64,000 nucleotides of DNA from Scandinavium sp036495715 (GTDB lineage: Bacteria; Pseudomonadota; Gammaproteobacteria; Enterobacterales; Enterobacteriaceae). Position 1 is the first letter of the stretch. Each line of letters opens with the position of its first letter. The position numbers were made by a program, and so were the translations under genes. Under the pieces are notes generated by a model. It was not told where the DNA came from, ran no database searches, and was given only the letters and a program-made list of their open reading frames with translations. The stretch spans positions 1 through 64,000 of the forward strand of contig DASXML010000028.1 in NCBI GenBank assembly GCA_036495715.1, written 5' to 3'. Below, piece by piece: positions 1 to 8,508 of this stretch.

Positions 1-25
1 TTTCAATTGCGGGGCCGGGGGGATT

Positions 26-55
26 GCAAAGGGGAATTCGGTCATTCCCCTTTGC
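26..55. other. Perfect inverted repeat near the window edge
   Basis: Eleven bases at 26-36 are exactly complementary to 45-55 around an 8-base loop. No T-run follows on the plus strand and no A-run precedes it, so it is not a typical intrinsic terminator. It lies beyond the end of hisI, where E. coli carries convergent wzzB. The 1-176 stretch holds no open frame that I recognise. Confidence 0.5.
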
Positions 56-138
56 CCGTTCACGGATGAAAGTGCAGAGGTGTCTGCGGACATCAGGTGA
101 ACGGAATAGCGACCACCGCGCTTAACTGACTGGCATTA

Positions 139-165
139 GGCTATCGCTAGCCCGGTTTTTTTATA
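139..165 (+). terminator. Intrinsic terminator facing hisI
   Basis: A 5-bp stem (139-143 with 148-152, loop 144-147) is followed by CGG and a run of T at 156-162. The T-run is on the plus strand, so it would end a gene entering from the left, convergent with hisI. In E. coli that gene is wzzB; here it lies outside the window. Confidence 0.45.
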
Positions 166-176
166 CCTGATGAAAA

Positions 177-776
177 CTACTGATGACGCTTACGCAGGTT
201 TTCAATCACGGTAGTCATATCCAGTTCCTGATCCTGGAGCAACACCATCAGGTGATACATCAGGTCAGAGGCTTCGTTTGTCAGCTCATGACGATCGTTA
301 ACGGTCGCGGCCAGTGCGGTTTCCACACCTTCTTCGCCGACTTTCTGCGCGATACGCTTAGTGCCGCTGGCGTACAGTTTTGCGGTGTAGGAACTGGCCG
401 GATCGGCGGTTTTACGCTCAGCCAACAATTGCTCAAGCTGATACAGAAACAGCCATTGATGTCCGGTTTCACCAAAGCAACTGGATGTGCCTTTGTGGCA
501 AGTTGGGCCAATAGGATTGACGAGCACTAAGAGCGTATCGTTATCGCAATCTGGCGTGATGCTGACCACGTTGAGGAAATGACCAGACGTTTCGCCTTTT
601 GTCCACAGACGCTGTTTAGTGCGCGAGTAAAACGTCACTCTACCGCTTTGCTCGGTGGTTGCCAGCGCTTCCTGATTCATATAACCCAGCATCAGCACTT
701 CACCCGACACTGCGTGTTGCACAATGGCGGGCATCAGTCCGTCGGTTTTTTCCCAATCCAGTTGTTCAGTTAACAT
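177..776 (-). CDS. hisI: Bifunctional phosphoribosyl-AMP cyclohydrolase / phosphoribosyl-ATP pyrophosphatase
   Basis: HisIE catalyses steps 2 and 3 of histidine synthesis: hydrolysis of PR-ATP to PR-AMP, then opening of the adenine ring. The 199-residue protein has the cyclohydrolase domain first, with the metal-binding PDCDND motif and the CHKGTSSCFG motif, roughly residues 1-115. The pyrophosphatase domain follows, with the helical KVGEEGVETALAA motif. Length matches the enteric fused enzyme. Its ATG overlaps the last seven bases of hisF, as expected for translational coupling. It is the last gene of the his operon. Confidence 0.97.
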   Translation of the reverse strand: MLTEQLDWEKTDGLMPAIVQHAVSGEVLMLGYMNQEALATTEQSGRVTFYSRTKQRLWTKGETSGHFLNVVSITPDCDNDTLLVLVNPIGPTCHKGTSSCFGETGHQWLFLYQLEQLLAERKTADPASSYTAKLYASGTKRIAQKVGEEGVETALAATVNDRHELTNEASDLMYHLMVLLQDQELDMTTVIENLRKRHQ

Positions 777-1546
777 ACCCTGATCTCCACGCCCTGAGTC
801 GCCAGGTACGCTTTTAGTTCGCCAATATTGATGATTTGTTTGTGGAACACCGAGGCCGCCAGCGCCCCGTCAACGTCTGCATCGCGGAAGGCTTCGTGGA
901 AATGTTCCATCGTGCCTGCGCCGCCGGAGGCAATCAGCGGCACATGGCACACGTCGCGCACTTTCTTCAACTGTGCCAAATCGTAGCCGTTGCGTACGCC
1001 ATCCTGATTCATCATGTTCAACACGATTTCACCGGCGCCGCGCTTTTGCACTTCCTGAACCCAATCGAGCGTTTCCCACTGGGTGACGCGTGTACGGTTT
1101 TCGTCGCCGGTATATTGATTCACGTGATACTTGCCGGTTTCTGCGTCAAACCAGGTGTCGATGCCCACCACAATACATTGCACGCCAAAACGATCGGCCA
1201 GGCGGGTAATCAGTTCCGGGTTGGCCAGAGCAGGGGAGTTCACGGAAATTTTATCTGCGCCAAACGAGAGAATTTTCGCCGCGTCGTCAACAGACTTGAT
1301 ACCGCCCGCCACGCAGAAAGGGATGTCGATAACGTCGGCGACGCGTGACACCCAGCTTTTATCCACCACGCGTCCGTCGCTTGACGCGGTAATGTCATAG
1401 AACACCAGCTCATCAGCCCCTTCTTCAGCGTAACGTTTTGCCAGCGGGACAATATCGCCGATAATTTCGTGATTGCGAAACTGTATGCCTTTCACAACCT
1501 GACCATCGCGCACGTCAAGACAAGGAATTATCCGTTTTGCCAGCAT
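770..1546 (-). CDS. hisF: Imidazole glycerol phosphate synthase, cyclase subunit
   Basis: HisF is the (beta/alpha)8-barrel synthase half of the HisF-HisH complex. It takes ammonia from HisH and PRFAR to form imidazole glycerol phosphate and AICAR. Catalytic Asp11 (IPCLDVRDG) and the second Asp in VVGIDTWFD are both visible, as are the phosphate-binding glycine motifs near the C-terminus (ASGGAGTMEHF). The 258-residue length is standard. It overlaps hisA upstream by 19 bases and hisI downstream by seven, so the three are probably translated in a coupled way. Confidence 0.97.
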   Translation of the reverse strand: MLAKRIIPCLDVRDGQVVKGIQFRNHEIIGDIVPLAKRYAEEGADELVFYDITASSDGRVVDKSWVSRVADVIDIPFCVAGGIKSVDDAAKILSFGADKISVNSPALANPELITRLADRFGVQCIVVGIDTWFDAETGKYHVNQYTGDENRTRVTQWETLDWVQEVQKRGAGEIVLNMMNQDGVRNGYDLAQLKKVRDVCHVPLIASGGAGTMEHFHEAFRDADVDGALAASVFHKQIINIGELKAYLATQGVEIRVC

Positions 1547-2265
1547 TGGATGGCCTCCGTAACGTTGAATTTATCTTCCAGCAGCGCACGCCCAACGATC
1601 ACGCCGCGAACGCCTGTTCCGCGCAGGGCGGCAATATCGTCTAATCCACCAATGCCGCCAGAAGACTGGAACGCAACCTGCGGATAGCGGGCGCACACTT
1701 CTTCATAAAGCGAAACATTGGAACCCGCGAGCGTGCCGTCACGGGAAATATCCGTGCACAGCACGTGTTTCAGCCCGACGGATAAATAGGTATCGACCAG
1801 TGCTTCCAGCGTGACGCCAGAGTTTTCCTGCCAGCCGCTGACGGCGACCTGTTTGGTGCCCTGCTCGTCGATACGCACATCCAGCGCCAGCACGAGTTTT
1901 TCAGCGCCGAAACGTTCAAACCAACTCTTCACACTCTCCGGGGATTTCACCGCCGTGGAGCCGATAACCACGCGCGCCACGCCTGCATCCAGCAATGCTG
2001 CAACGTCTGCTTCGGTACGAATACCGCCGCCCACCTGCACCGGGACATCAACACCGGCAACGAGCGTTTTGATTAAGGGGATCTGACGTTTAGCCGGGTC
2101 TTTCGCCCCGGTCAGATCGACAAGATGCAACACTTCCGCGCCCTGTGCGGCATATTCCTGCAAGCGAGGCAGTGGATCGTTGCCATAATCGCGTTGCTGA
2201 CCATAATCGCCCTGGTGAAGACGCACCACGGTGCCATCAATTAAATCTAAAGCGGGAATGATCAT
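1528..2265 (-). CDS. hisA: ProFAR isomerase
   Basis: HisA isomerises the aminoaldose ProFAR to the aminoketose PRFAR, the substrate of HisF. It is a (beta/alpha)8 barrel with the catalytic Asp in IIPALDLIDG and the second in CTDISRDGTLAG. The frame stays open further upstream, but I chose the ATG at 2265. It gives 245 residues, starts with the family N-terminus MIIPALDLIDG and overlaps the hisH stop by one base. The upstream extension is the hisH gene read in another frame. Confidence 0.96.
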   Translation of the reverse strand: MIIPALDLIDGTVVRLHQGDYGQQRDYGNDPLPRLQEYAAQGAEVLHLVDLTGAKDPAKRQIPLIKTLVAGVDVPVQVGGGIRTEADVAALLDAGVARVVIGSTAVKSPESVKSWFERFGAEKLVLALDVRIDEQGTKQVAVSGWQENSGVTLEALVDTYLSVGLKHVLCTDISRDGTLAGSNVSLYEEVCARYPQVAFQSSGGIGGLDDIAALRGTGVRGVIVGRALLEDKFNVTEAIQCWQNG

Positions 2266-2855
2266 CACATCTCCAGGAAGTTTTTCAGCAACTGCGCGCC
2301 TGCGGCACCGGAGCGTTCCGGGTGAAATTGCACGCCGAAGAAATTGTCCTTTTGCACTGCGGCGGTAAAGGGTTCGCCGTAGTGACACTGCGCGATGGTC
2401 CACGGATTTACCGGCATCGCGTAGCTGTGTACAAAATAGAAATACGCGCCGTCTTCAATGCCACGGAACAGGCGGTCACCGGCTTTCGGATACACGCGGT
2501 TCCAGCCCATGTGCGGCAGCGGCAGGCCGAAATCGGTCATTTTCGGCACGTCCTGCTCGATAATGCCGATCATGTCGACGCCGTTTGATTCTTCACTACG
2601 ACGCCCCAGCAGCTGCATGCCGAGGCAAATGCCCAGCACTGGTTGAGTGCAGGCTTTAATCAGGTCAATAAGCTCACGTTCACGGATCTGATCCATCGCC
2701 GCCTGGGCGGTGCCCACGCCCGGCAGAAAAAGTTTGTCGGCGCGAAGGACGATGTCCGGGTCGCGGCTGACTACGAGTTCGTAGCCATGACGGCTAATGG
2801 CCGCTTTCACCGAGTTGAGGTTCGCGCAGCCGGTATCGAGGATAACGACGCTCAT
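2265..2855 (-). CDS. hisH: Imidazole glycerol phosphate synthase, glutamine amidotransferase subunit
   Basis: HisH is a class I glutamine amidotransferase that hydrolyses glutamine and channels ammonia to HisF. The nucleophile Cys lies in GICLGMQLL and the His/Glu partners in QFHPERSG. A GTG precedes the ATG directly. I chose the ATG at 2855 because the Shine-Dalgarno AAGGAG on the minus strand is 7 bases from it and only 4 from the GTG, and because it gives the 196-residue enteric length. The hisB stop codon overlaps this ATG by one base. Confidence 0.95.
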   Translation of the reverse strand: MSVVILDTGCANLNSVKAAISRHGYELVVSRDPDIVLRADKLFLPGVGTAQAAMDQIRERELIDLIKACTQPVLGICLGMQLLGRRSEESNGVDMIGIIEQDVPKMTDFGLPLPHMGWNRVYPKAGDRLFRGIEDGAYFYFVHSYAMPVNPWTIAQCHYGEPFTAAVQKDNFFGVQFHPERSGAAGAQLLKNFLEM

Positions 2856-3922
2856 CACAACACTCCTTTGGAGGAGGGAAGGGTGTCACCTTCGACGCGG
2901 ATCGCCTGGCGCAGCGTACGGCCAAAGGCTTTAAACAGACTTTCCACGCGGTGGTGATCGTTTTTGCCTTTGGTTTTCAGGTGCAGCGTCACGCCCATGG
3001 TGTAGGAGAGCGAGCGGAAAAAGTGCTCAATCATCTCGGTGCTAAGATCGCCGACGCGTTGATAGGTAAATTCAGCGCGGTATTCGAGGTGTGGACGACC
3101 AGAAATATCCAGCGCACAGCGGGCCAGGCATTCGTCCATCGGCAACACAAAGCCAAAACGGTTAATGCCGCGTTTGTCGCCGAGCGCCAGTTTCAGCGCT
3201 TCACCGAGCGCCAGACCGGTGTCTTCCACGGTGTGGTGATCGTCGATGTATAAATCACCTTTAACGGTAATTTCCGTGCGGAAGCCGCCGTGGGTCGCAA
3301 TCTGATCGAGCATATGGTCGAAGAAGCCGACACCGGTGTTGATTTTGCTGCCGCCTTCGCGGTCCAGCCACACTTTTACGTCGATCTGCGTTTCGCGCGT
3401 ATTACGTTCGACGTGCGAATAGCGATCGCGTTGGGTCAACTGCTCGGTGATTTTCAGCCAGTTGAGGTCATCCCGGCTGTAACGCAGGCCGATGATGCCC
3501 ATGTTGTTGGCAAGCGTCACGTCCGTGGCGCGGTCGCCAATCACGTAGCTGTTAGCGACGTCCATCACGCCGTCCTTCAGCCACGCGGACACCATTTTGG
3601 TCTTCGGTTTGCGGCATTCGCAGTTGTCCGTTTCAACATGCGGACAGATCAAAACGTCATCAAACTGTACGCCCTGTGAGCTAAAAATCTGCATCATCAG
3701 ATTGTGCGGGCCGTCAAAATCCGCCTGCGGGAAACTGTCGGTGCCCAGCCCGTCCTGGTTGGTTACCATCACCAGTTTATAGCCCGCTTTTTGCAGTTTC
3801 AGCAGAGAAGGAATCACTTCCGCTTCAAACGCCAGTTTGTCGAACCTGTCGACCTGAAAATCGCTCGGCGGCTCACTGATGAGGGTGCCGTCACGATCGA
3901 TGAATAGGAACTTCTGGGTCAT
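2855..3922 (-). CDS. hisB: Bifunctional histidinol-phosphatase / imidazoleglycerol-phosphate dehydratase
   Basis: HisB is a fusion of two pathway enzymes. The N-terminal HAD phosphatase (roughly residues 1-165) has the nucleophile motif FIDRDGT and the zinc-binding cluster CPHVETDNCECRKPK. The C-terminal dehydratase carries the duplicated metal-binding histidine motifs, visible as DDHHTVEDTG and FFDHM. It dehydrates imidazole glycerol phosphate and later dephosphorylates histidinol phosphate. The 355-residue length is that of the enteric fusion. It overlaps hisC by four bases. Confidence 0.97.
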   Translation of the reverse strand: MTQKFLFIDRDGTLISEPPSDFQVDRFDKLAFEAEVIPSLLKLQKAGYKLVMVTNQDGLGTDSFPQADFDGPHNLMMQIFSSQGVQFDDVLICPHVETDNCECRKPKTKMVSAWLKDGVMDVANSYVIGDRATDVTLANNMGIIGLRYSRDDLNWLKITEQLTQRDRYSHVERNTRETQIDVKVWLDREGGSKINTGVGFFDHMLDQIATHGGFRTEITVKGDLYIDDHHTVEDTGLALGEALKLALGDKRGINRFGFVLPMDECLARCALDISGRPHLEYRAEFTYQRVGDLSTEMIEHFFRSLSYTMGVTLHLKTKGKNDHHRVESLFKAFGRTLRQAIRVEGDTLPSSKGVL

Positions 3923-4980
3923 ACTTTCTCCGCACGAAGGGCGTCAATGACGCGCTGGCTCTCGTCGCGGGTGCCGATGGTGATGCGCAGGCAGCCGCTT
4001 AAAGAAGGTTGTTTATTCTGGTCTCGTAAGATAATGCCCTGATCCCACAAAGATTTGAAGACCGCGCTTGAGGCGGTGATCCGCGCCAGAATGTAATTGG
4101 TCTCGGAATCGAATACCTGTTCAACGCACGCAATATCACGCAGCTGGCTCACCAGATACTGCCGTTCTTCGAGGATCTGCGCCACACGTTCGCGCATCGC
4201 ATTGATTCCCTGCGGGCTTAACGCCTGGGCGGCAATATCAGCCACTGGCGTCGAAAGCGGGTACGGCGCAATCACTTTCATCAGCAAGGCAATAATTTCT
4301 TCACTGGCGAGTGTAAAGCCACAGCGCAATCCCGCGAGGGCGAACGCTTTCGACAACGTTCGTAGCACCACTAAATGCGGATACTCGGCAATCCAGCCGG
4401 TCAGCGTCGCCTGCGGACAAAACTCAATATAGGCTTCATCGGCGACGACCAACGCTTTGCCACGGGTCATTTCCAGCAGCACGCGGAAATCCTGCGGGTT
4501 GATAATCTGCCCGGTCGGGTTATTGGGGCTGCACACGTACACCACTTTCACGCCGTCGAGTTTATCGGCGATGCCTTGTAAATCGAGCTGCCAGTTTTCC
4601 AGCGCGGACACGGTACGGTATTCAATGCCAAAGGTTTCAGCGCTGACGCTGTACATGCCGTAAGTCGGCGGACAGAATAAAATGGCGTCTTTGCCCGGTT
4701 CGCAGAAGGCGCGGATCAGCAGTTCAATCCCTTCATCAGCCCCACGGCTGACTAACACCTGTTCCGGTTTCACTCCGGCGTACCGCGCATAGTTGTCGAT
4801 GACCGCCTTCGGCTGGCACTCGGGATAACGGTTGAGCGTTTGCTGGGAAAGATCGAAAGCCACCGCCGTTGGGAATTCATTGGCATTCAGCCAGACGTCA
4901 CCTTTGCCGCCGAGGCGACGCGCAGATTGATACGGCGTAAGGTCACGGACGTTTTTGCGGGCTAATTCTGCAATGCTCAT
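3919..4980 (-). CDS. hisC: Histidinol-phosphate aminotransferase
   Basis: HisC is a fold-type I PLP enzyme that transfers the amino group of glutamate to imidazole acetol phosphate. The PLP lysine lies in TLSKAFALAGLRCGF, with the Asp in VVADEAYIEF and the conserved SPNNPTG motif before it. The protein is 353 residues. It overlaps hisD and hisB by four bases each (ATGA-type junctions), so translation across the operon is probably coupled. Confidence 0.97.
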   Translation of the reverse strand: MSIAELARKNVRDLTPYQSARRLGGKGDVWLNANEFPTAVAFDLSQQTLNRYPECQPKAVIDNYARYAGVKPEQVLVSRGADEGIELLIRAFCEPGKDAILFCPPTYGMYSVSAETFGIEYRTVSALENWQLDLQGIADKLDGVKVVYVCSPNNPTGQIINPQDFRVLLEMTRGKALVVADEAYIEFCPQATLTGWIAEYPHLVVLRTLSKAFALAGLRCGFTLASEEIIALLMKVIAPYPLSTPVADIAAQALSPQGINAMRERVAQILEERQYLVSQLRDIACVEQVFDSETNYILARITASSAVFKSLWDQGIILRDQNKQPSLSGCLRITIGTRDESQRVIDALRAEKV

Positions 4981-6281
4981 TTCATCTCCTTGAGTGCGGC
5001 GACACGTAAGGTAACGGCGTTTTTGTGGGCCATCAGGCGTTCGGCGGCGGCCAGCGTTTCGATGGTTGACGCCAGCGCGGCAAAGCCGTCCTGCGACAGT
5101 TCCTGTACGGTCATGCGCTTCTGGAAATCTGCTAACCCGAGGCTTGAACAGGTGGCGGTATAGCCGTAGGTCGGTAGTACGTGGTTGGTGCCGGAAGCGT
5201 AATCACCCGCGGATTCGGGTGACCAGTCGCCCAAAAAGACCGAACCGGCGCTGGTGATGCCGTCGACCAGCGATCGCGCGTCACGGGTCTGAATGATCAG
5301 GTGTTCAGGGCCATAGTGGTTGGAAATTTCAACGCACTGCGCTAAATCACGGGTAACGATCAGACGGCTGGCAGACAGCGCCTGGCGTGCGGTTTCGGCA
5401 CGCGGCAGTTCGGCCAGCTGACGCTCTACGGCAACGGCGACGCGGGCGGCCATATCAGCATCGGGCGTTAACAAAATAACCTGCGAATCCGGACCGTGCT
5501 CGGCCTGAGACAATAAGTCTGATGCCACAAAATCAGGCGTGGCGCCGCTGTCGGCAATCACCAATACTTCAGATGGACCTGCCGGCATATCAATCGCGGC
5601 GCCATCCAGACGCTGGCTGACCTGGCGCTTGGCCTCGGTCACAAAGGCATTACCCGGGCCAAAAATTTTATCCACTTTCGGTACGGATTCGGTACCCAGC
5701 GCCAGCGCAGCAATGGCCTGCGCGCCGCCGACGTTAAAGATGTCTTGTACGCCGCACAGTTTCGCCGCATACAAGATCTCGTCGGCAATCGGTGGCGGTG
5801 AGCACAGCACGACGTTTTTACAGCCTGCGATGCGCGCCGGTGTGGCGAGCATTAACACGGTAGAAAACAGTGGGGCAGAACCGCCAGGAATATACAGGCC
5901 GACAGAGGCAATCGGGCGGGTCACTTGCTGGCAGCGCACGCCGGGGAGCGTTTCCACATCGACGGGCTGCAGTTGTTGTGCGACGTGAAACGTCTCCACA
6001 TTTTTCACCGCGACGGCCATCGCCTGTTTCAGCACATCGCTCAGTCGGGCGCTGGCGGCGTCAATGTCTTCGGCGCTCACTTTCAGTGCTGCAACGTCAG
6101 TTTTATCAAACTTTGCGCTGTATTCACGCAGCGCCGCATCGCCCTTGGTTTTCACGTTTTCAAGGATCTCAGCCACGGTACGGCTGATGCTTTCCGATGC
6201 AGAGATAGCCGGGCGCATCAGCAGGTCGCGCTGTTGAGTCGGGCTGATGGCGTTCCAGTCGATGACAGTATTAAAGCTCAT
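4977..6281 (-). CDS. hisD: Histidinol dehydrogenase
   Basis: HisD is the zinc-dependent NAD enzyme that oxidises L-histidinol to histidine in two steps. The signature AEHGPDSQ and the region GPSEVLVIAD are present. I chose the ATG at 6281, giving 434 residues, because the protein then begins MSFNT as in relatives and AAGGA stands nine bases upstream. The in-frame ATG at 6287 is only three bases from AAGGA. A REP-type repeat separates it from hisG, so hisG and hisD messages may differ in abundance. Confidence 0.96.
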   Translation of the reverse strand: MSFNTVIDWNAISPTQQRDLLMRPAISASESISRTVAEILENVKTKGDAALREYSAKFDKTDVAALKVSAEDIDAASARLSDVLKQAMAVAVKNVETFHVAQQLQPVDVETLPGVRCQQVTRPIASVGLYIPGGSAPLFSTVLMLATPARIAGCKNVVLCSPPPIADEILYAAKLCGVQDIFNVGGAQAIAALALGTESVPKVDKIFGPGNAFVTEAKRQVSQRLDGAAIDMPAGPSEVLVIADSGATPDFVASDLLSQAEHGPDSQVILLTPDADMAARVAVAVERQLAELPRAETARQALSASRLIVTRDLAQCVEISNHYGPEHLIIQTRDARSLVDGITSAGSVFLGDWSPESAGDYASGTNHVLPTYGYTATCSSLGLADFQKRMTVQELSQDGFAALASTIETLAAAERLMAHKNAVTLRVAALKEMK

Positions 6282-6297
6282 GATCATTTTTCCTTTT

Positions 6298-6364
6298 TGC
6301 CGGATGCTCGTTCTTTATCCGGCCTACAAGACCCGTAGGCCCGGTAAGCGAAGCTCACCGGGCA
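6298..6364. repeat. REP/BIME palindromic repeat between hisD and hisG
   Basis: The core at 6339-6363 is a REP palindrome with arms GCCCGGT and ACCGGGC around the characteristic AAGCGAAGCTC centre. A second, imperfect pairing (GCCGGATG with TTATCCGGC) lies to its left. REP elements of this type sit between genes of enteric operons, where they can stabilise upstream message and bind gyrase or IHF. Confidence 0.75.
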
Positions 6365-6377
6365 GGCAAACGATGAT

Positions 6378-7277
6378 TTACTCCATCATCTTCTCAATCG
6401 GCAGCACCAGAATAGAACTGGCACCCAGCGCTTTCAGTTTTTCCATGGTTTCCCAGAACAGAGTTTCGCTACTGACCATGTGCATCGCCACGCGCTGCTG
6501 ATCGCCCGCCAGCGGCAGAATGGTTGGGCGTTCAGCACCAGGAAGCAGAGCTATCACTTCCTCCAGACGCTCGGTTGGCGCGTGCATCATGATGTATTTC
6601 GATTCACGAGCCTGAATCACGCCCTGAATACGGGTCAGCAGTTTGTCGATCAGTTGCTGTTTAGCGTCGGTCATTTCGCCGTCGCGCTGAATCAGGCAGG
6701 CTTTGGAGCGGTAAATCACTTCTGTTTCACGCAGACCGTTCGCTTCAAGCGTGGCACCCGTAGAGACCAAATCGCAAATGGCGTCCGCCAGACCCGCACG
6801 GGGTGCGACTTCAACCGAACCGTTCAGCAGACAGGATTTGAACGAGATCCCTTTCTGGTCGAGGTAGCGTTTGAGCAGGTGTGGATAAGATGTCGCGATG
6901 CGTTTACCGTCCAGTGCCGCAGGGCCGTTCCAGGCTTCGTCTGCTGGCGCTGCCAGTGACAGGCGGCAACCGCCGAAATCGAGGCGACGCAGGGTAAAGT
7001 AGCGTGGGTCATCGCCCTGAGCGCGGCGATTCAGCAACTCTTCTTCCAGCACGTTTTCGCCGATGATGCCGAGGTCAACCACGCCGTCCATCACCAGACC
7101 TGGGATATCGTCATCACGTACGCGCAGAATATCAATCGGCATATTCTCTGCCATCGCAATCAGGCGTTGGGTGTGCATATTGATTTTTATGCCGCAGCGA
7201 GCAAGTAATTCGCGTGAATCATCGCTTAAACGGCCTGATTTCTGCATCGCTATGCGTAAACGGGTGTTGTCTAACAT
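6378..7277 (-). CDS. hisG: ATP phosphoribosyltransferase
   Basis: HisG catalyses the first, committed step of histidine synthesis, joining ATP and PRPP, and is feedback-inhibited by histidine. The 299-residue protein is the long form. The catalytic domain starts MLDNTRLRIAMQKSGRL and the PRPP-binding segment reads DLVSTGATLEANGL. The C-terminal regulatory domain (about residues 225-299) ends with KALGASSILVLPIEKMME. It is the first structural gene after the attenuator, and GAGGATAATAGA precedes its ATG. Confidence 0.97.
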   Translation of the reverse strand: MLDNTRLRIAMQKSGRLSDDSRELLARCGIKINMHTQRLIAMAENMPIDILRVRDDDIPGLVMDGVVDLGIIGENVLEEELLNRRAQGDDPRYFTLRRLDFGGCRLSLAAPADEAWNGPAALDGKRIATSYPHLLKRYLDQKGISFKSCLLNGSVEVAPRAGLADAICDLVSTGATLEANGLRETEVIYRSKACLIQRDGEMTDAKQQLIDKLLTRIQGVIQARESKYIMMHAPTERLEEVIALLPGAERPTILPLAGDQQRVAMHMVSSETLFWETMEKLKALGASSILVLPIEKMME

Positions 7278-7323
7278 TCTATTATCCTCGTAGTCCTGTC
7301 TGAATCATCCGAAACTCACGCCC

Positions 7324-7360
7324 AAAAAAAAGCCCCCGGAAGTGCGATCTTCCGGGGGCT
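7324..7360 (-). terminator. his operon attenuator terminator
   Basis: A 12-bp perfect GC-rich stem (7331-7342 with 7349-7360, six-base loop) is followed on the minus strand by eight T residues. It lies between hisL and hisG. The segment at 7381-7405 contains GGAAGA/TCTTCC pairings that can form the alternative hairpins. This is the classic his attenuator: ribosome stalling at the His codons of hisL prevents this hairpin from forming. Confidence 0.93.
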
Positions 7361-7423
7361 CTCTTTTGCGTTCTGCGCCACTGGAAGATTCCAACTCTCT
7401 TCCAGCACACATCGCCTGAAAGA

Positions 7424-7474
7424 TTAGTCAGGGTGATGGTGATGATGGTGGCTTGTAAATTGAACGCAGTTCAT
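7424..7474 (-). CDS. hisL: his operon leader peptide, six consecutive His codons
   Basis: This short frame encodes MNCVQFTSHHHHHHPD (16 residues). The run of six histidine codons senses charged tRNA-His and controls the downstream attenuator. E. coli and Salmonella leaders have seven His in a row. The C-terminal HPD and the VQF segment are shared with them. Confidence 0.95.
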   Translation of the reverse strand: MNCVQFTSHHHHHHPD

Positions 7475-7512
7475 AATTTTCTCGTTGAATGCTTATGCAT
7501 TTGATGCCTTTT

Positions 7513-7542
7513 AACCTAAACCACTTCATTGCCAGAAAGCAA
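7513..7542 (-). promoter_or_regulatory. his operon promoter
   Basis: On the minus strand, TTGCTT (7537-7542) and TAGGTT (7513-7518) are separated by 18 bases. The surrounding bases (GTGGTTTAGGTTAAAAG) match my recollection of the E. coli his promoter. The stretch between hisL and yeeZ is only about 180 bp, so the yefM-yoeB toxin pair found here in K-12 is absent. Confidence 0.75.
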
Positions 7543-7650
7543 GGGCTTTTTCCCAACTTTAATTCATTTCATATTCACCAGATAAATTGTCAGTTGTCGA
7601 GGGCTGGCGTAGCCTTATGAAAGGAACGCGAACGAGTCAGGAGAACACAG

Positions 7651-8469
7651 ATGAAAAAGGTCGCAATCGTGGGCTTAGGTTGGCTGGGCATGCCGCTGGC
7701 ACTGTCGCTAACGGCGCGAGGTTGGCAAGTGTCGGGTAGCAAAACCACCGAAGATGGAATTGAAGCCGCGAGAATGTGTGGGATCGACAGCTATTTGCTA
7801 CGCCTCGATCCGCAGCTGCTCTGTGATACCGACGATCTTGATGCTTTAATGAATGTCGACGCGTTGGTGATTACCTTGCCCGCACGACGTACTGGACCGG
7901 GGGAAGATTTTTATCTTCAGGCCGTGCAAGAGATTGTCGATAGTGCACTTGCGTATCAAATCCCACGCATCATTTTTACCAGCTCAACGTCGGTCTACGG
8001 TAAAGGGCAGGGGGCGATCAAAGAAGCGGCACTGCGTGAGCCGATCACCTCCAGCGGGCGGGTGTTGAAAGAGTTGGAAGACTGGCTGCACAATCTGCCA
8101 GGAACGTCGGTTGATATTCTGCGACTCGCCGGGCTGGTAGGGCCGAACCGCCATCCTGGGCGTTTCTTTGCCGGGAAATCGGCACCGGACGGTCAACAAG
8201 GCGTCAACCTTGTACACCTTGAAGACGTGATTTCGGCGATAACGCTGCTGCTACAGGCACCAAAAGGCGGGCACATCTATAATCTGTGTGCACCGGGCCA
8301 CCCGTCGCGTTCAACCTTTTACCCGCAGATGGCGCGCGAGCTTGGGCTTGAGCCGCCTGTATTTAGCGAGAGTTCTGAGCAAGGACGCATAATTGATGGC
8401 AACCGCATCTGTTCTGAGCTGGGGTTTGAGTACCAGTATCCTGATCCGCTGGTGATGCCGCTGGAATAA
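7651..8469 (+). CDS. yeeZ: NAD(P)-binding Rossmann-fold protein YeeZ
   Basis: The protein has 272 residues and starts with a dinucleotide-binding glycine motif (VAIVGLGWLGMPLA). An SDR-like core follows (FTSSTSVYG, then SGRVLKELE), so it resembles extended SDR/epimerase-like enzymes. Its substrate is unknown. It stands directly upstream of the LysR gene yeeY, 39 bases away and on the same strand, and probably shares its transcript. AGGAG lies 8 bases before the ATG. The gene is divergent from hisL. Confidence 0.93.
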   Translation: MKKVAIVGLGWLGMPLALSLTARGWQVSGSKTTEDGIEAARMCGIDSYLLRLDPQLLCDTDDLDALMNVDALVITLPARRTGPGEDFYLQAVQEIVDSALAYQIPRIIFTSSTSVYGKGQGAIKEAALREPITSSGRVLKELEDWLHNLPGTSVDILRLAGLVGPNRHPGRFFAGKSAPDGQQGVNLVHLEDVISAITLLLQAPKGGHIYNLCAPGHPSRSTFYPQMARELGLEPPVFSESSEQGRIIDGNRICSELGFEYQYPDPLVMPLE

Positions 8470-8508
8470 ACCGTCAGCGGTGACATCGCGTACCGTAAGG
8501 GGGCGACG

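Noticed and set aside
7460..7650. Search for yefM-yoeB toxin-antitoxin genes beside hisL
   Set aside because: The hisL-yeeZ gap is too short and contains only the his promoter and the yeeZ leader.
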